NCBI GenBank assembly: GCA_963691705.1
Contig: OY829543.1
Span: 49,332,564 to 49,396,563, forward strand
Reading direction: 5' to 3'
DNA: 64,000 bases
DNA from: Viola odorata
Taxonomy: Eukaryota > Streptophyta > Magnoliopsida > Malpighiales > Violaceae
The notes beneath the pieces are model-generated. The model saw only the letters and a list, made by a program, of their open reading frames with translations, was not told the DNA's origin and made no database searches. The position numbers and the translations under genes were made by a program. The number at the start of each line of letters is the position of its first letter. Positions within the stretch are counted from its first letter, which is position 1. Below are positions 1-11,956 of this stretch, piece after piece.

Positions 1-126
1 CGGTTTGACCGGTTGAACCCGGTTCACATGCATATCCGGTCCGATTGCTGAATCGAACCGAAAACGTGAAAAATACCAGTTGAACCGGACGAACCGGCCG
101 GTCCGGTCCGGTTCTGATAACTATGC
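1..126. repeat. CCGGTT-rich terminal-repeat-like fragment
   Basis: This stretch is dense in GGTTGAACC / ACCGGTCCGG words, in both orientations, and ends in 'GGTTCTGATAACTATG'. Such words are typical of plant DNA-transposon terminal repeats. The piece is cut by the window start, no partner repeat or TSD is visible, and copy B (before 19205) lacks it. It may be a truncated TIR element; the superfamily cannot be set. Confidence 0.3.
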
Positions 127-608
127 TTAAGACAGTTTCATTAATACCAGCATGTTCACATTCAAGCATGATTGATCGGTACCAAATCAATGTTTTATAT
201 CTAATAGTACATACTCTTTTATTAATATTGACGAGACTATAACCATTTAGCTATAAACTCATCAGTAGCCTTATTATTTTCTTGATCCTCTTATTTCCTG
301 CTTTCCAATCTTCTTCTAGACCACCAATAATTTTTTTTTTTATATAAATAAAAACGTAAAGTTAAGATATGATAGAACTTGAGACTGTTATTAAAAAAAC
401 CAAATATTGTTCATAAAAATGATAATTTATTTTATATCCGTGAGAAATGTGATTTTGGGTTACTATATAATGCAAAGTTGAAGTACTCACTCAGTATTTG
501 ATTTAAGATTCAGATCAAAGAAGTATAATTCTCTCTTTTATTTTATTTAATATTTCAATTAGATGAGCATAAAGAAAAATAGCTCTCCCTCTCTCTATTT
601 AGAATATA

Positions 609-660
609 CTAGGTATTTTGGGCACGTGCGATAATTTTTTATATCAAATTAAATTATTTA
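609..660 (-). mobile_element. Helitron 3' terminus, copy A (hairpin partly deleted)
   Basis: Read on the minus strand, the sequence runs through a CACGTGCCC arm and ends CCTAG followed by host T, the usual Helitron 3' end (CTRR|T with a subterminal hairpin). Compared with 19699-19735, about ten bases of the hairpin (the TTGCACGTGT part) are missing, so this terminus is probably dead. Confidence 0.6.
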
Positions 661-875
661 TTTTAGATATTATTTATAAATTAATTTTGGTTATTTGAAA
701 TAGATAATGTCACTATCTAAATATTATTCTAAGGTAATATAATCGACCATATAAATCATTAAGTATACTAATAATAATTATTAATAAATAATATAGCTTA
801 ATAATATTTAAATATTATTCTAAAGTATTATAAACAACCATATAAATTGTTAAGCATATTAATAATAATTATTAA

Positions 876-1345
876 TTATAAAGTGATTTTACATTTTTCT
901 TGCTTGATCTTTTTTATTAAGGGCTCATACTCATATAATTCATTAAATTTCTTGTTCTTGAGTCTTGTTCCCTTCCTTGTCTCTTTTTTCCCTTCAGCTT
1001 CAATATGTTTATCAATGAGTTTAAATTTTATATCCCTCATCATTGATATTTTCTTATCCTCTTTAATGTCTTCGTCAATGAGTATCGGTGTGGGCAAAAT
1101 AATTACTTCCTCATCTTATTTTTTGTCTCTTTTCTTTTTCTCCTTGGTTGATGTTTTTTTAGCTTGTTGTTGATCATCATCTTCTTTAATTTTCTTGATT
1201 CGCCTCCCTTTGTTTTCCATCTTGTTATTCCTTCTTTCATCTTTGTCGTATTGTTCAGTTGCATTATTCATTCGAAGTTTATTTTGCTGGCTCCTTTTCC
1301 AAACTACTGCTAATGACTCCTTGTTCTTCAGTTGGTGTCCTCTTT
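876..1345 (-). pseudogene. Helitron RPA-like gene, C-terminal part, copy A (split by Tat element)
   Basis: The minus strand encodes a Lys/Glu-rich tail (MENKGRRIKKIKEDDDQQQ and similar) that is also found in copy B at 23273-23760. It joins upstream, across the 16-kb retrotransposon, to the zinc-ribbon exons at 17353-17890. Helitrons of plants commonly carry a replication protein A (ssDNA-binding) homologue. The reading frame is broken by indels here and by the insertion at 1345. The RPA assignment rests on the upstream exons, not on this low-complexity tail. Confidence 0.5.
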
Positions 1346-1867
1346 TGATAACAATCAAGAAAACCCTAACGGTGCCACCTCGCTTGCCGCTCCCGCCAGG
1401 ATGATTTCCCATAAGACCCGTGAGATATCTTCATATCGCCCGAGAATCAGCGAAGGATTCCTAGGATGGTCGACATCAGCGAGGGGGAGACTCACGCGAC
1501 TCTACACGCACGGCATCATCCCATCCTAGGGACCCACGAGCTTATCGCTCCCGGCAGCCCGTACGATATCGCTCATGACGTCATCCGTCGGTATCGCTTG
1601 TGACGTCACCATCAGACATCGCCTGGATTGTTATCGCCAGGTATCGCCGAATAGGCCTATAAATACCCCTACTTTTCCAATCTGAAGGTAAGATCGAGAT
1701 CACTCAGACGAACCTCTGTTATTTTTGAAACCCGAACTGACTTAAGCATCGGAGTGTCTACGCCGGAGCCCCCCCTCCGGCGCTCCGCAGGTACATCCGG
1801 CACCGACCGCCACCGTTCCGATCAGGCACGACTCCGAATCTTACAAGATCGACATTGAATCTTATCA
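1346..1867 (+). repeat. 5' LTR of Tat element
   Basis: Begins TGATAACAATCAAG and ends GAATCTTATCA; matches 16826-17347 over its full length with ten substitutions. Contains several GTATCGC words, two TGACGTCA palindromes and a TATA box. Confidence 0.95.
1576..1665 (+). promoter_or_regulatory. LTR promoter: paired TGACGTCA boxes and TATA box
   Basis: Two perfect 8-bp palindromes TGACGTCA lie at 1576-1583 and 1601-1608, 25 bp apart, like bZIP (as-1/CRE-type) sites. TATAAATA follows at 1658-1665. In the 3' LTR the TATA box is kept (17138-17145) but the first palindrome has decayed to TGATGTCA through a C-to-T change at CpG. Binding is inferred from motif identity only. Confidence 0.6.
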
Positions 1868-1869
1868 AA

Positions 1870-1887
1870 TGGTGCTTTCATTGAGAG
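1870..1887 (+). other. Putative primer binding site of Tat element
   Basis: TGGTGCTTTCATTGAGAG starts two bases after the 5' LTR, the expected place for the minus-strand primer site. It begins TGG, the complement of a tRNA CCA end. I cannot assign the tRNA with certainty. Confidence 0.55.
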
Positions 1888-1901
1888 CTTTGGTATATTA
1901 A

Positions 1902-3701
1902 GTGAGCATCCTTAATAGCCAAGCTCCGTCTAGTCGGAAGATTGGAACGGTTATGATCACGGGATCGGAGCCAATCCGATCATTATCCTCTAATATCCCT
2001 TTTTCAATCCGCAGACAGTTATTCCCTTTTGCTACTGCTGATCTCTCTATGACTACACAACCAATTATTTCGGGATCTCTGGACCTCTCGGTTGGAATTG
2101 CTGGGGGACTGGGCTCCTCGCAGACGGACATCTTGTCATCTCAGATAACGGGATCTGATTTCTCCACTCCTCTTTCGGGGGGATCTGTGCTTAATCGTGA
2201 ACATCCTTTTGCAATGAAAATAGCGGCCCTTCGTTCTCGGCTGGAATATTTGACGGAAATGGCTGCAAGAGTCACGCCTGGTGCTTCTGGATCTAGTCTT
2301 CCTCCTCGCGTCATGTTTACACCATCTATTGTCGCTGATCGACCTTTATCACCGTTGTTTCCAGAAAACCTCCAGATGCCTTTATCCGCGGGAAATCCAC
2401 CGATTAGTGTTGAGAAGTTTACTCAAGGAAGAGTAGAGGCTTATGTACTGCAAATGCCGCAAGGTCTCCTCCTGCAAGGAGACAGGCAGCTTGAGGGGGT
2501 TAGGAACCGGTGGGACGGACGGAGGGAAGGAGCCAACAGAAGTTTGTCTCCCGAGTACAGTGAAAGATCCAGTAGTCGAAGGTATCGAAGTCGTTCGCAC
2601 AGGAGCCGCAGTCGATCTCCTAGACGACGTCTTACGCCAGAACCACGAAATAGGGGGCACCAGGCCTAAATGTCTCCTCCGCGTCAGGCGCGTGAAATTC
2701 TTGATGATACATCGGGCCACCCATTTAGCCGTCGTATAAGGCGTCATAGGGTCAGTCGGCGCGTGAAGCTTCCCACTGATGTTTATGATGGCACCAAAGA
2801 TCCCATCTCGCACATTAATAAAGTGAAGGATTTTGTTCAGTTTCAGACCCATAGTGATGCGGCGTTATGCCAAATATTTGTTATGACATTATCGGGTGTG
2901 GCGCGTCTTTGGTTTGAGGGTCTCTCTGGTGGATCCATTAATAATTTCCCACAATTAGAATCTAAATTCCGGAGCAGATTTAGCACGGCAATTCCAATCA
3001 GGAAATCTGTCGCCGCATTATTTGACATACAACGAAGGCCTCAAGAAACCTTAAAGGAATTTCTTAGTCGCTTCGATTTGGAAATGTCCTTAACGCCGGG
3101 CGTTACTATTGATTTTTCTATAGAAGCTCTGAAAAGGAACTGCCGCTATGGAAAGCTGAAAGACGCGCTCATGGTGGATCCTCCAGTGACTTTAGATGCG
3201 TTGAGACTTAAAGCCCACAATTACGCAAAAATGGAAGAGGAAGAAAATAGAGATAAGACGTATAACGCGCCGCATGGGACATCTCAAATTACTACTGCTC
3301 CCGCGAAGCTGCTACCTGATGACCATTTTATCGACGATTACGCCAGGAGGAAAGACCATATCCCCAAGGCCTCCAACAAACAGAAGGGTCATTTTTTGAA
3401 GGGAAAAACCGGTGGTTCCCCCTCTCGACGTCACGGGGATTTTTACAAGAACCGGACGTACGACTTAGATTTTCCTTCTCTTAATGTACCAAGGGCAGAG
3501 AATTTAGCGATAGCGGAACAGCAAAATCTTCCCATCCGCTACCCTGCGCCTACGAAACTAGGAGTGCTTCTAGGGAGAAGGGAAAATGCTTATTGTAAAT
3601 TCCACAAAGCCAAGGGCCATTCCACAGAAGCGTGCAGGGAGTTAAGATCGGCGATAGAAAGTTTGGTAGAAGAAGGGTATTTAGGAGAATTTTCCACCTA
3701 A
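1902..3701 (+). pseudogene. gag: Tat gag, with an in-frame stop
   Basis: Structural capsid/nucleocapsid polyprotein of the retrotransposon. Codons 1902-2669 encode an N-terminal part ending in an Arg/Ser-rich stretch. An in-frame TAA at 2667-2669 is followed directly by ATG at 2670, and the same frame continues to 3701. The second half holds the retrotransposon Gag core (YDGTKDP near 2790, LARLWFEGL-like segment near 2900) and a C-terminal knuckle Cys-x2-His-x4-His-x4-Cys near 3595-3636. The continuous frame across the stop suggests a single nonsense change, though two overlapping-start proteins cannot be excluded. Confidence 0.85.
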
Positions 3702-3728
3702 ATAAGAGAAGATGCCCGAAATAATCTC

Positions 3729-4351
3729 ATGAAAAGGACAACAGACGAACCACCAGTTCCTCCTCGCGTTCCGCAAAAGGATGATGCTCCCAGAGGTAAA
3801 GATAGGGAAACTCTTGCGATTGATGACGAATATATCCCTATGATTAACATTATCGCGGGAGGAACCCCTTATATGGACGAATCAGAGCCTCTGACAGCTG
3901 TGAAAGGGGGCAAGCGCACACGTGATGGCATGACAAAAAAAGGAGATGCGATAGGCAATTGGATCGAATGGTATTATCCTTTTCCGAAGAGGATAAGAAA
4001 GGCGTCGTCTATCCGCACAATGATGCTTTGGTGGTTACGCCCGTCATTGCCAGTCATGGAATCAGAAGGACTCTTATTGATAATGGGAGCGCGGTGAACC
4101 TCTTTTCGCTGGAAGCTTACAATCTCATGAAACGACCTGATAATGAGTTAACACCTAGCAAACGGCCTATAGTAGGCGTTGATGGGGTTCCAATCCCTGT
4201 CACGGGGGTAATTACTTTGCCCATATATTTTCGAGAAGACACCTACAAGCGATCAGAGAACCTGTTGTTCCTTGTCGTGGATCTGAATTTGCCTTACAAT
4301 GTCGTGCTCGGACGACCTTTCCTCAACCGCTTTGGAGCGGTGATATCTTAG
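3729..4351 (+). pseudogene. Tat aspartic protease region (frameshifted)
   Basis: Retropepsin that would cleave the polyprotein. The frame from 3729 is lost near 3960 and continues in the frame opening at 3959. The active-site motif LIDNGSAVNLFS is encoded near 4073-4108, with the flap/C-terminal motif VVLGRPFLN near 4300-4330. The segment is bounded by stops at 3699-3701 and 4349-4351, where functional relatives read through into RT. Damage is therefore one frameshift and flanking stops. Confidence 0.8.
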
Positions 4352-4363
4352 AAGCATTTAAAG

Positions 4364-7300
4364 ATGAAATACCCCTCCTGGGATGGGGTAGTATCCGTAA
4401 AAGGCGATCAAAAGCTGGCGGCGGAATGCTACTCGCTCATGACTCAAAGAAGCTGCGATAGGTACGTATGTATAGCAGCGGATCCCTATGAGCAGAGTGA
4501 TGAGAAGCGTGCTCAACCTCTAGATAAAATGGTACCCATTCCGGCAATTGGTATAGAGGAAGCAAGTTTCCTGATCAGTGAAAAACTCAGCCTAGCGAAA
4601 AACCTTCAATTGGCCTGGCTGCTGAACAAATGCCAAGGAGATTTCGCGTGGAAACCCTTCGACATGCCAGGTATATCGCGGGAAATAGCTGAACATCGGC
4701 TCAATGTGGACCCAGATGCCAGGCCAGTACAGCAAAAGCGATGCGCGTTCTCTAATGAAAAGGCGTTAGCTGTAGATAAGGAAGTAGCAAAGCTCCTTGA
4801 CGCAGGGATTATCCGCGAAGTTCAATATCCCACCTGGCTAGCGAACCCTGTCCTTGTTCCTAAGCCCAATGGGGATTGGCGCATGTGCATCGATTTCACA
4901 GATTTAAATGATGCCTGCCCTAAGGATTGCTACCCGCTTCCTCGAATAGATCAGTTAGTTGATCAGACCGCTGGATACGCTTATCTAAGCTCACTAGACG
5001 CCAACTCTGGATACCATCAAATCCCCATGGCCCAGGAAGATGAAGAAAAGACTGCGTTTCTCACTCCAAAGGCCACCTACTGTTATACGGCGATGCCGTT
5101 CGGGCTGAAGAACGCCGGGGCTACGTTCCAACGTATGGCCAATAAGATATTCGAAGAGCAAATAGGGAGGAATGTGGAAGCATACGTTGACGATATTTTG
5201 GTAAAGAGCGCAAGCTTTCAAGATCACCTACGAGACTTAAAGGAAGTCTTTGACGTGATGAAAAGGTATCGCATGAAGTTAAATCCTCGAAAATGCATGT
5301 TTGCATTTCAAACAGGAAAATTCTTGGGCTACGTGGTCAGCCAAAAAGGCATCCTGCCTAACCCCTCAAAGGTTAAGGCCATACAAGACATGATATCGCC
5401 AAGAACCATCAAGGAGGTGCAAAGGCTAACAGGGCGAGTCATTGCCCTTGGGCGATTCATTTCCAAGCAAGGAGAAAAGTGTCTCCCTTTTTTCAAAATC
5501 ATACGCAAGAAAGCCTCGTTCGGGTGGACCCCGGAATGTGAGGAAGCGTTTATCGGCATAAAAGATTACCTATCGTCTGACTTATTATTGACGAGACCTG
5601 AAGTAGGTGATACTTTGTATTTGTATCTTGGCGCCGCGGATGAAGTGGTCAGTGCCATCCTCGTTCGCGACGATAACCACTCTCATCGCCCGGTCTATTT
5701 TGTGAGCCACGTCCTGAAGGATGCGGAGTTGCGATACGCCCGAATTGAAAAGATAGCGTTCGCCCTTATACAAGCCACCCGCAAAATGGATCGATATTTT
5801 CAGTCTTATTCCGTCATCGTACTCACAGACCAGCCTCTGAAAAGAATATTTCGAAAGCCTGAATCTTCCGGAAGAATGTTGATTTGGGCGCTTGAACTAG
5901 AACAATATGGATTGAGGTATCAGTCTCGACCGTCCGTAAAGGCTCAGATCCTGGCTGATTTCATAGCGGAATGTACCTTTACCGAGGATCCTTTGGACGG
6001 CGTACCTGAAGCGGAATGGGGCAATATGGATCTCCCGTTCCCGGAAACCTACACGGACCTCTGGATTGTCCATGTGGATGGAGCTAAAAACCAAGAGCTG
6101 GCTGGAGCTGGAATTTTTATAAATGGGCCGCACGATATGCAAATACGATACGCCATTCGAATCCTACAACCGTTATCTAATAACGCGACAGAGTATGAGG
6201 CGTTACTAGCCGGACTCAGAATAGGGAAAGGACTTTCCTCTAAAGGGAGGCACGATAATGGAAGAACAGGAGACCTGCGTCTAAAAATCTGTGGTGATTC
6301 CAAGTTGATAATTGACCAGGTCTTGGGGCACTCTCAGGCCTGGGAACCCATTATGATTCAATATCTCACCAAAGTAAAGCGAGAATTGTTGGAAATAAAG
6401 AAAGAAGGCATGCAGGTCAGCTTCGAGCATGTCCCTAGGGAGGAAAACGCTGAAGCTGACAATCTAGCCAAAATGGCCGCGAATCCGGAAGCATCCATAC
6501 CTAAAGGCGTATATTATCGTGAGCTATCGGTACCATCCTTCATGGAAGAGCAAGCATCTTTATGTGTGGAGGAGTGTGAGAGCGATTGGCGAATCCCCGT
6601 AATCAAATACTTGAAACACGAGGAACTGCTTGAGGATACCGCTGAAAAGAAGAAGGTACTGAGACAGGCAGCTCGTTGTACGTACTATGACGGGGATCTA
6701 ATCCGAAGGTATTTTTCTCACCCTGTCGCCAAATGCATAACTGAGCAAGAGGGTCTTCACACCTTGCGCGAAATCCATGAAGGGGTCTGTGGTATGCACG
6801 TGTCAGGCGGTACCCTGGCAGCACAGGTCTTTCGATCCGGATTCTACTGGCCCACCATCCGAAGAGATTGCCACAACTATGTGCAAACCTGCCCTAAGTG
6901 CCAGGAGTTTGCCAAGATTCCTCGGCGGCCTGCCACTGAAATATCTGAAATTATCGCCCCTTGTCCTTTTGCTAAATGGGGGATCGATATCCTAGGCCCA
7001 TTCCCAAAGGCAAGGTCTCAACTGAAATTCGTGATAGTGGCGGTAGACTATTTCACTAAGTGGGCGGAAGCTGAAGCGGTCGCCACAATCACGGCAGAAA
7101 AAACTTAGCGTTTCCTCAAGTATCAAGTTATCATGAGGTTTGGCGTACCTCGTATTCTTGTCAGCGATAATGGGACGCAGTTCACCAGCCAGTTCTTCAA
7201 AGACCAGTGCTCAAAATTTGGAATCGAGCAACGCTTTTCCTCCGTGGCTCATCCGCAAACTAATGGACAGGCGGAAGTAACCAATCGGAGCATCCTTAGC

Positions 7301-7822
7301 GGCATCAAGAAAAACCTAGAAGGGTCTAAAAAGAAATGGGCTGATGAGCTACCATACGTGATGTGGGCATATCGCATGACCGTTAAGACTACCACCGGAG
7401 AAACACGTTTCGCGTTGGCCTTCGGGACCGAAGCCGTTACACCGGTGGAAATTGGAATCATGAGCCTGCGGGTAGCTCACTTTCGGGAGGAACTGAATGA
7501 GGAAAGGTTACGAGCTAACCTGGACGGGTTACCAGAAGTCCGAGAGGAAATCCTTCTGAAAATGCAGCATTACAAACGAAAGATGGCCCGTTATCATAAC
7601 AGGCGCGTCAAAGAACGGTTGCTGAAACCCGGTGACCTGGTGCTCAGAGACAAGCGAGCGGCAGGACAACGCATGGGAAAACTCAGTCCAAACTGGGATG
7701 GACCATATCGCGTCACCCACATTGTCGGGAAAGAAGCCTATCATCTGGAGACTCTCGATGGTACACCCTTATCCAACTCTTGGAATATCGCTCGCTTGAA
7801 GTTATATTACTCTAGGATTTGA
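4364..7822 (+). pseudogene. pol: Tat pol: RT, RNase H, archaeal-type RNase H, integrase
   Basis: Replication and integration enzymes. RT motifs: RMCIDFTDLN near 4880, FGLKNAGATF near 5100, catalytic YVDD at 5183-5194. A gypsy RNase H follows (about 5600-5950), then a second RNase H with VHVDGA near 6070, TEYEALLAG near 6190 and GDSKLIIDQ near 6294, the dual arrangement typical of the Tat clade. The integrase has an HHCC zinc finger (about 6777-6903) and D,D,E residues near 6985, 7168 and 7270; a GPYRV motif closes the C-tail near 7700. An in-frame TAG at 7106-7108 interrupts the integrase; the same frame then runs to 7822. Confidence 0.93.
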
Positions 7823-7916
7823 TTTTATCTGCACCCTTGATTTATGTCAACCCTAACCATGACTAACGCTCGATGAGAGAGCTTTTGTGGAAGTTTGTGG
7901 TTGTCTTTGTGCAGAT

Positions 7917-7927
7917 AAAAAAGGGGG
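7917..7927 (+). other. Internal polypurine tract about 100 bp after pol
   Basis: AAAAAAGGGGG followed by TATTTTGGGGAAG. This has the look of a plus-strand primer, but it lies 8.9 kb upstream of the 3' LTR. No comparable purine run abuts the 3' LTR at 16825, so the working PPT of this element is unclear. Confidence 0.4.
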
Positions 7928-7940
7928 TATTTTGGGGAAG

Positions 7941-8440
7941 TGAAAAGTCCTATCCTTGTGATGGCCGGTCTTGATCAGATGGCCCATTAAGTGAGGGCAC
8001 TACCCACCATACCTTTGAATTAGCATCGGACTGAAAGATCCTGGACGCCCCCGGGGGTGAAAAGTCCTATCCTTGTGATGACCGATCTTGATCAGATGGC
8101 TCATTAAGTGAGGGCACCACCCGGTATCTTTGGGAGTGAAAAGTCCTTTTCTTGTACTGACCGTTCTCGTGGAGACGACCCAACAAGATGAGGCACGCCC
8201 CAAAGAAATAGAAACTCCGTTCTAGAAACAAGAATCCTATCTTAACGACTGGGCTACTATAGCTAAGCAATTAAGTAAGGACACGGTTCTAGACGCGAGG
8301 GCAACGCCCAAAAGTGAAAATTCCCTAGCCTTGTGATAGCCATCCCGATCCGACAGCTCACTAAGACGAGGCACTTTAAGGGCCGATCGTGAAATTAGGG
8401 AAACGCGGAGAATCGTGAAATCCCGGCTAGTAACCAAATG
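7941..8440 (+). repeat. Degenerate tandem repeats of about 80-120 bp after pol
   Basis: The word TGAAAAGTCCTATCCTTGTG recurs at 7941 and 8058, with decayed versions at 8137, about 8225 and 8314. Each is followed by a 'GATC.GATGGC.CATTAAG' and 'GAGGGCA.CACCC' segment. Variable tandem repeats between pol and the 3' LTR are common in Tat-clade elements. No coding potential is supported. Confidence 0.75.
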
Positions 8441-9143
8441 AGTAATCCCTGGTGAAGTGTAGAGCTGATAGCGAAAGCGATTCCCGCGGGTTCTAGGGTA
8501 ACGCCCTATGATGGCAGCGAAAAGGCTCCCACGGGTAATTACTATCCCTCGTAACGTGTTTTTATTACTGATGATTTACAGTTGAGAATGCGCAGAATAC
8601 TTTTCGGGCAGTGGAGGGAGTGAGGATCTCGTAAGCTGAGATATTGCTAGTCTTACCGAGAAAGTTAACCCAATACCAAATTCTGTAATTTTGGTGGGAG
8701 CACTAAGGATCTGTTCGGATAAGTAAGCGCATTGGGAAAACATGGCGAAGATAACGCCAAAAGAGTTTGCGAGGAGGCAACTAAATAAAGGAAAATCAGC
8801 AATAAAAGTGGCTTGAACATATCGAAATGTTTAGAGGGGGCTACAAAGTACAAACTTCAGTGGTCAAACTAATAAACAAAAATTTAATGACGCATGTCAA
8901 CCTCGAAATTTAATAACCTTCGGTGGTCAAAAAACTTCGGTGGTCACTAAGGAAAGAGCTATAAAGCCTCGAAGCATGTCAACCTTCGGGGTGCCTCCGT
9001 TTCCAGCCTGCCGCCTTAGCTTGGCGAAAGCCCTCCTCATTAAGGTGGCCAGATCTTCGTTTGAAAGCGGCAGTGACCTCATCGGGTTTGTATGCGTCGA
9101 CCCCATGGGCTTCCTCAAAGCAAGCGACCAAAATAGAGGCAGT
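8441..9143. other. Non-coding spacer; includes possible 3' extension of the antisense gene
   Basis: No convincing gene. On the minus strand the frame of the adjacent antisense gene continues, after its TAG at 9144-9146, for about 50 protein-like codons to near 8992. That tail contains 'EEAHGVDAYKPDEV'. The TAG may therefore be a nonsense mutation rather than the original end. Confidence 0.5.
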
Positions 9144-11339
9144 CTACTCGACATGCCACAGGCTCCTATCAGCCGACTCTTCCTCCAGGGCAGCTTTCTC
9201 CTTGGCCGGGGATGACTTCTCATTCTCCAAGGCAGTAACTTTGGCCCTCTCCGCTGCCAAGGCGACAGATTGTTCTTCTTTCTGCTTCTGATGAGCCAGT
9301 AATAAGTTTGTACGCTCCTCCAGCAACGTTTTCTTCTCATTCCGCTCTCGCGCTAATTCTTCCAAAGCAGAGGAAAGAGAGGCAGCCCGACGTCGCGCCT
9401 CCTCTGCCCAGTAATGGAATTTCATCAAACTAGTGAAAAGGTTGGTGCGCAATGAGTTCTCCCTATCAAACTCGGCTTTAGAAAGAAAAGCGTCACGTTC
9501 TGCCGCAGACGCCAATACCTGGGAAGCCAATAAAGCCGAAACTTCATCCGAGCCATCACCCCCCAATGCCGCCAAACCTGTGTTACGAAAATCATACAGT
9601 CCAACTTGATGGGTTACAGAGCTAACCCCACCTATCGGACTAAGATCCGCCACGAAGTTGAAGGTGGTACCTCCTTCGCCGTAACGATCCCGCAGAGGAA
9701 TGCTCGAAGGAGCAAACGCCAGAGGAGAAGGAGGGTGAACCTGGGTGGACGAACTCCCTGGAGCAAGATAAGCACCATGAGGCTGATAGCCTGAAAAATC
9801 CTGCAAGACCTCTTGATACCCTGGATTAGAGGAATATGCGTGAGCGGGACCGCCGAAAGAATTGGGTGAAACCCCGAAGGTATCGCCTGTGCCCAAGTTC
9901 TCCAAAAATTCTGACTGATTCCCTCCCTGGGGAACAACCGTAGAGTCAAACCCGTCCGCAGGCCTGTTCCCCATTCCGGTGGTAGAGGAAGATGGATTTC
10001 TGCTCTCATCTTCTGGCCGCTGTCTCTTCTTGGAACCAGTCAGCACGTATCGTATATTCATATCGCCTGAGGGAGGAACGGAGGTAGCGACAACGGTAGT
10101 GTCCTGCCAAGAACGCAATATGAAATATAGAAAAGAGAAATCAAACGACGACAGACGTCGAAATATAGCATATCATGGCTAAAAGGCACCCTTACTGTAT
10201 CAGTGTGGGGAAGAGGTGCTTTTGAAGAGCCTGCCGTGTCTGGAGAAGGTGTAAGAGCGGCAACGCTTCTCGTTTTTCTCTTCTTTTTTCCTTTGGCAAT
10301 GGCCTTAGAAGCCTTAGAAGAAGAAGAAGGCTGGGCAGGAGGAGCAACGATGGTCACAAGGGGAACGCCTGAAGGAATGTCAGAATCCCTCACACCGACC
10401 GAAGAAGAGGAAACTTGAACAAGAGTAGCGGAAGTAGCCGGAAGATCGGTAGGATTGTCAGTCGCTTCCGTGGAAGTAGCTCTCTCATTTTCTTCTCGCT
10501 CTTGAGCCCTTTTCAAGCGTCTTCTTACGCTCTCAGGTTTATAGTTGGGATCCGTCGCTGCGAAAGCACAAAATAGCGTCAGCATTAGTATCAGTGATAA
10601 CAAAGAAAGGAGTAACGCGACACTCACGTTTAACACAAGATCGAATGTCCATTCTACAAGCTACTTGACGGATGTGAACACTGATTTCCAGTTTGAGCAA
10701 TGTGTTTAACCAGTCTTGCTCACGTTTCGGAAGGGTCCCTGGTCGGCTCCAGACGTTGTCATCAACGTTTTGATTAAAACCAGATCGCCACCAGGAACCA
10801 AGATCTCCAGGAAGATCTATCACAAAAAACTCCTTTTTCCAGCCATCAACGGAAGACTCGATATGGAGGAGTTTCCAAGTAAAAGACTTCAGAGAGTCAT
10901 CGTCAAAACGGGGCGATATCGTTATCACCCCCCGACATTTCATCAGCTTAAAAAGAGATTTAAGCAGTAGAAGGGAAGGGGAAGTAATCCCTTTGTATTT
11001 GCAAAGGTCCAGAAAAGCATAAACACAACAATATGCATTTGGGGATAGTTGGGTCGGAGTTAGATCGCCGACAACAAGCAATTCTTTGACAAAAGAGTCA
11101 ATGGGAAGCCGAAAGCCATAACGGAACATTTGCGCATACATGACCCTACGATTGCCCGTCAAAACGCTGTTCAAACGTAGTGACTCAGGGGCAATAGTGG
11201 TTTTATAATCATCAGGAATATTAGCATTATGGGCGGCCAAATGCTCACGGAGAGCGGCCTCAGATGTGATAACACTAGACGTAATATCCATCCTTTTCTC
11301 ATCGGCAGATTTCGACTCAGCACGGCGAGTCTTAGCCAT
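9144..11339 (-). CDS. Antisense gene 1 of Tat element (putative gypsy-type transposon family), 3 exons
   Basis: Predicted exons 11339-10628, 10557-10196 and 10103-9144 give 677 residues. Introns of 70 bp (10627-10558) and 92 bp (10195-10104) have GT...AG ends and keep frame (phases 1 and 0). Residues 30-230 hold a helical domain with YGFRLPIDSFVKELL and 'LSPNAYCCVYAFL', resembling the plant 'putative gypsy type transposon' (Transposase_28-like) family. The middle is Ser/Pro-rich with a KGKKKRKTR basic cluster. The C-terminus is a long Glu/Ala-rich coiled coil. Antisense ORFs of this kind are known from some Tat-lineage elements; their function is unknown. A TATAAAA box lies 170 bp upstream (11509-11515). 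Confidence 0.75.
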
Positions 11340-11956
11340 GGCAGAATTTAAAGAATTAAAAGATGAAGAAGACGATGGAGGAGAAAGGAAATACCTTCAG
11401 AGAAAAGCACTTCAAAGAGCCTTGAATAGTGGGGAGAAAATAAGACGGCTAAAAGAAAATATGAGAAAGCGGGATGATAAAAGAAAAGGGAAAAGAATAG
11501 ATATTGGGTTTTATAACCCTAATGATCAAACGAAACGACGAATGCTACAGTCGTTGCGTGGAAGCGGCATAAGGAACAGACTCAGGTAATGAGTGCAATC
11601 CTAGAAAAGCACTACAACGCCTCGATTTAGGCAAAGTTCTCAAGCACGCTAGCCCGTGGCGCTGGAAGAAATAGACACGTGTGCCTGCACAATCACGACT
11701 TTTCTAAGGAAAGGATAGCAAGCATTAAATGCTCTGAAAAGAAGGTACTATCTCTTGGGGAAAACAAGAGCGGTATCGTAAGAAAGGAGATAACGCAAGA
11801 TGGCGTTGATTAAAAGAATAGCGTTGGGTTAGCGCGAAAAGGCGAAATGAAAATCAAATAGCAATGAAATACAAGTATTGTCGCACAACAAGGCGTTATT
11901 ACAAGACAAAGAAGCAAATAAGCGGAAAATCTTCTAAATAGAGCAACCTCGATTAA
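11340..11956. other. Intergenic spacer with promoter of antisense gene 1
   Basis: No supported gene. On the minus strand the inverted-repeat-like GGGTTATAAAACCC (about 11506-11519) contains TATAAAA at 11509-11515, a plausible TATA box for antisense gene 1. The rest (11640-11956) is the 3' side of antisense gene 2 and shows nothing recognisable. Confidence 0.45.

Noticed and set aside
1195..1404. Plus-strand frames crossing the left edge of the Tat LTR
   Set aside because: They span the insertion junction between Helitron and LTR; the minus strand holds the RPA-like relic.
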